5,431 nt of DNA from Oribacterium parvum (lineage in GTDB: Bacteria > Bacillota > Clostridia > Lachnospirales > Lachnospiraceae), in the NCBI GenBank assembly GCA_938022235.1, contig CALIEL010000246.1:1-5431 (forward strand), given 5' to 3'. The notes below the pieces were generated by a model. It saw nothing but the letters and a program-made list of their open reading frames with translations, made no database searches and had not been told where the DNA came from. Below are positions 5,001 through 5,431 of the stretch, in pieces (within the stretch, counting starts at the first letter, position 1; each line of letters opens with the position of its first letter). Made by a program: the position numbers and the translations under genes.

Positions 5001-5062
5001 CATTCATGTATATATGAAATATACCAAAAATGAATGCATTTTGCAATGATTAGCATTCATTT
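5001..5062. promoter_or_regulatory. Operator-like inverted repeats of the toxin-antitoxin promoter
   Basis: AAATGAATGC (5028-5037) and GCATTCATTT (5053-5062) form a perfect 10-bp inverted repeat with a 15-nt spacer that holds the -35 box. The half-site CATTCAT/ATGAATG occurs three times (5001-5007, 5030-5036, 5054-5060). TTCAT/ATGAA (5003-5007, 5014-5018) makes a further symmetric site over the start point. RelB-type antitoxins bind repeated short half-sites cooperatively, so this is a probable autoregulatory operator. Confidence 0.5.
5018..5046 (-). promoter_or_regulatory. Promoter of the RelB/YoeB-type operon
   Basis: On the minus strand TTGCAA (5046-5041) and TATATT (5023-5018) are separated by 17 nt. 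They match the SigA consensus at four and five of six positions. Transcription would start near 5011, a short distance before the AGGAGGTG ribosome binding site. The -35 lies between the arms of the 10-bp inverted repeat, so repressor binding would compete with RNA polymerase. Confidence 0.55.
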
Positions 5063-5084
5063 CTATAATAAATTTAGTGCTATG

Positions 5085-5205
5085 TAAGTAAAAATCAAAA
5101 CTATAGAGCGGTTTTAAATTAGATAATCCATGAAACGGAACAAAATGCAATATCGTAATATGCAAAAGTATGTTATTGCATATTACGATATTGCATTTTT
5201 ACTTA
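5085..5205. mobile_element. MITE-like element with terminal inverted repeats (candidate)
   Basis: TAAGTAAAAAT (5085-5095) and ATTTTTACTTA (5195-5205) are perfect 11-bp inverted repeats bounding a 121-bp segment with no credible gene. If the outermost TA on each side is a target-site duplication, the terminal repeats are AGTAAAAAT. This is the arrangement of non-autonomous relatives of IS630/Tc1-mariner elements, which insert at TA. The right end overlaps a large internal hairpin. With a single copy in view, mobility cannot be shown. Confidence 0.4.
5142..5199. repeat. Perfect 24-bp inverted repeat (long hairpin)
   Basis: Arm 5142-5165 (beginning AAAATGCAATATCG) is exactly complementary to arm 5176-5199 (ending CGATATTGCATTTT), with a 10-nt loop AAGTATGTTA. 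The stem is AT-rich and is followed by T residues in both directions. It could therefore act as a bidirectional terminator separating the toxin-antitoxin operon from the upstream minus-strand gene. Its length and perfection are beyond a usual terminator and fit a palindromic dispersed repeat or element core better. Confidence 0.85.
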
Positions 5206-5261
5206 GCAGGTTGCCTTCGCCTTGTTTTTATTTTACAAGAAATACTCTACCTCACCGGCAA

Positions 5262-5431
5262 TTATTTCTCCTCCAAAGGCTCTATCGGATTCCCCTCGTA
5301 AAGATAAATCATGCTGTCGTAGCGCTGAACGGGAGCCCCCTTCACCCGATAAGAATTCGGTAAAAATCGCATAAGGAAAGAGTAGCCCTCTCCCAGTTGC
5401 AACATTTCCATCGGCGTATGAATCAGCTGAT
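5262..5431 (-). CDS. C-terminal fragment of an unrecognised protein
   Basis: The minus strand is open from the window edge to a TAA at 5262-5264, giving 55 residues that begin QLIHTPMEMLQLGEGYSF and end IYLYEGNPIEPLEEK. Composition is protein-like, mixing hydrophobic, aromatic and charged residues. The segment RFLPNSYRVKGAPVQRYDSM contains Pro-Asn-Ser-Tyr and Arg-Tyr-Asp motifs that suggest an ordered, probably beta-containing domain. I do not recognise the family. A competing open frame on the same strand (reading SADSYADGNVATG) extends further, to a TAA near 5232, but its residue mix is less convincing. The 5' part is outside the window. The long hairpin at 5142-5199 lies downstream and could end its transcript. 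Confidence 0.55.
   Translation of the reverse strand, partial: QLIHTPMEMLQLGEGYSFLMRFLPNSYRVKGAPVQRYDSMIYLYEGNPIEPLEEK

Noticed and set aside
5085..5205. CRISPR repeat or attachment site
   Set aside because: Only one hairpin and one pair of terminal repeats are present; there is no regular repeat-spacer pattern and no integrase or tRNA gene nearby.
5130..5363. Plus-strand open frame of 77 codons beginning MKRNKMQYRN
   Set aside because: No ribosome binding site precedes the ATG, the first half is read through the perfect hairpin, and the second half is antisense to the better-looking minus-strand C-terminal fragment.

Overview
The base composition is fairly low in GC, Shine-Dalgarno sequences are strong (AGGAGG type) and genes are tightly spaced. 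The gene families (a C_GCAxxG_C_C protein, RelB/DinJ-type antitoxins, a zinc-ribbon/LRR membrane protein) suggest a Firmicute, most likely a Clostridia/Lachnospiraceae-type anaerobe. That placement is an inference from style and family content; no marker gene is present.

Layout, left to right. (1) At 1-229 (minus) lies a ribbon-helix-helix antitoxin gene. Its stop overlaps by 4 nt an ATG that probably begins a RelE-type toxin, cut off by the window edge. (2) At 375-974 (plus) is tag, 3-methyladenine DNA glycosylase I. Tag and the antitoxin are divergent, and their predicted promoters are back to back with overlapping -35 elements and several palindromes. (3) At 1038-1820 (minus) is an unrecognised protein that appears to contain two copies of a PH-like beta-rich unit. 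(4) At 1937-3943 (plus), divergent from it, is a large protein with a cytoplasmic zinc ribbon, one membrane segment and an extracytoplasmic leucine-rich-repeat domain. (5) At 3960-4340 (minus) is a small cysteine-rich C_GCAxxG_C_C protein convergent with the LRR gene. A terminator-like hairpin for the LRR gene lies inside its 3' coding end. (6) At 4456-4981 (minus) is a complete toxin-antitoxin operon, a RelB/DinJ-type antitoxin with a YoeB/Txe-type mRNA interferase, with its own promoter, operator-like inverted repeats and terminator. (7) At 5085-5205 is a gene-free segment containing a 24-bp perfect hairpin and short terminal inverted repeats, resembling a small non-autonomous insertion element. 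(8) At 5262-5431 (minus) is the C-terminal end of an unrecognised protein that starts outside the window.

The genes do not form one pathway. Two RelBE-superfamily modules lie near the two ends of the window and enclose a DNA-repair gene and a divergent pair of little-characterised genes (internal-duplication protein plus Zn-ribbon/TM/LRR protein). That pair is the most plausible uncharacterised functional unit here, but a functional link is inferred only from their arrangement.
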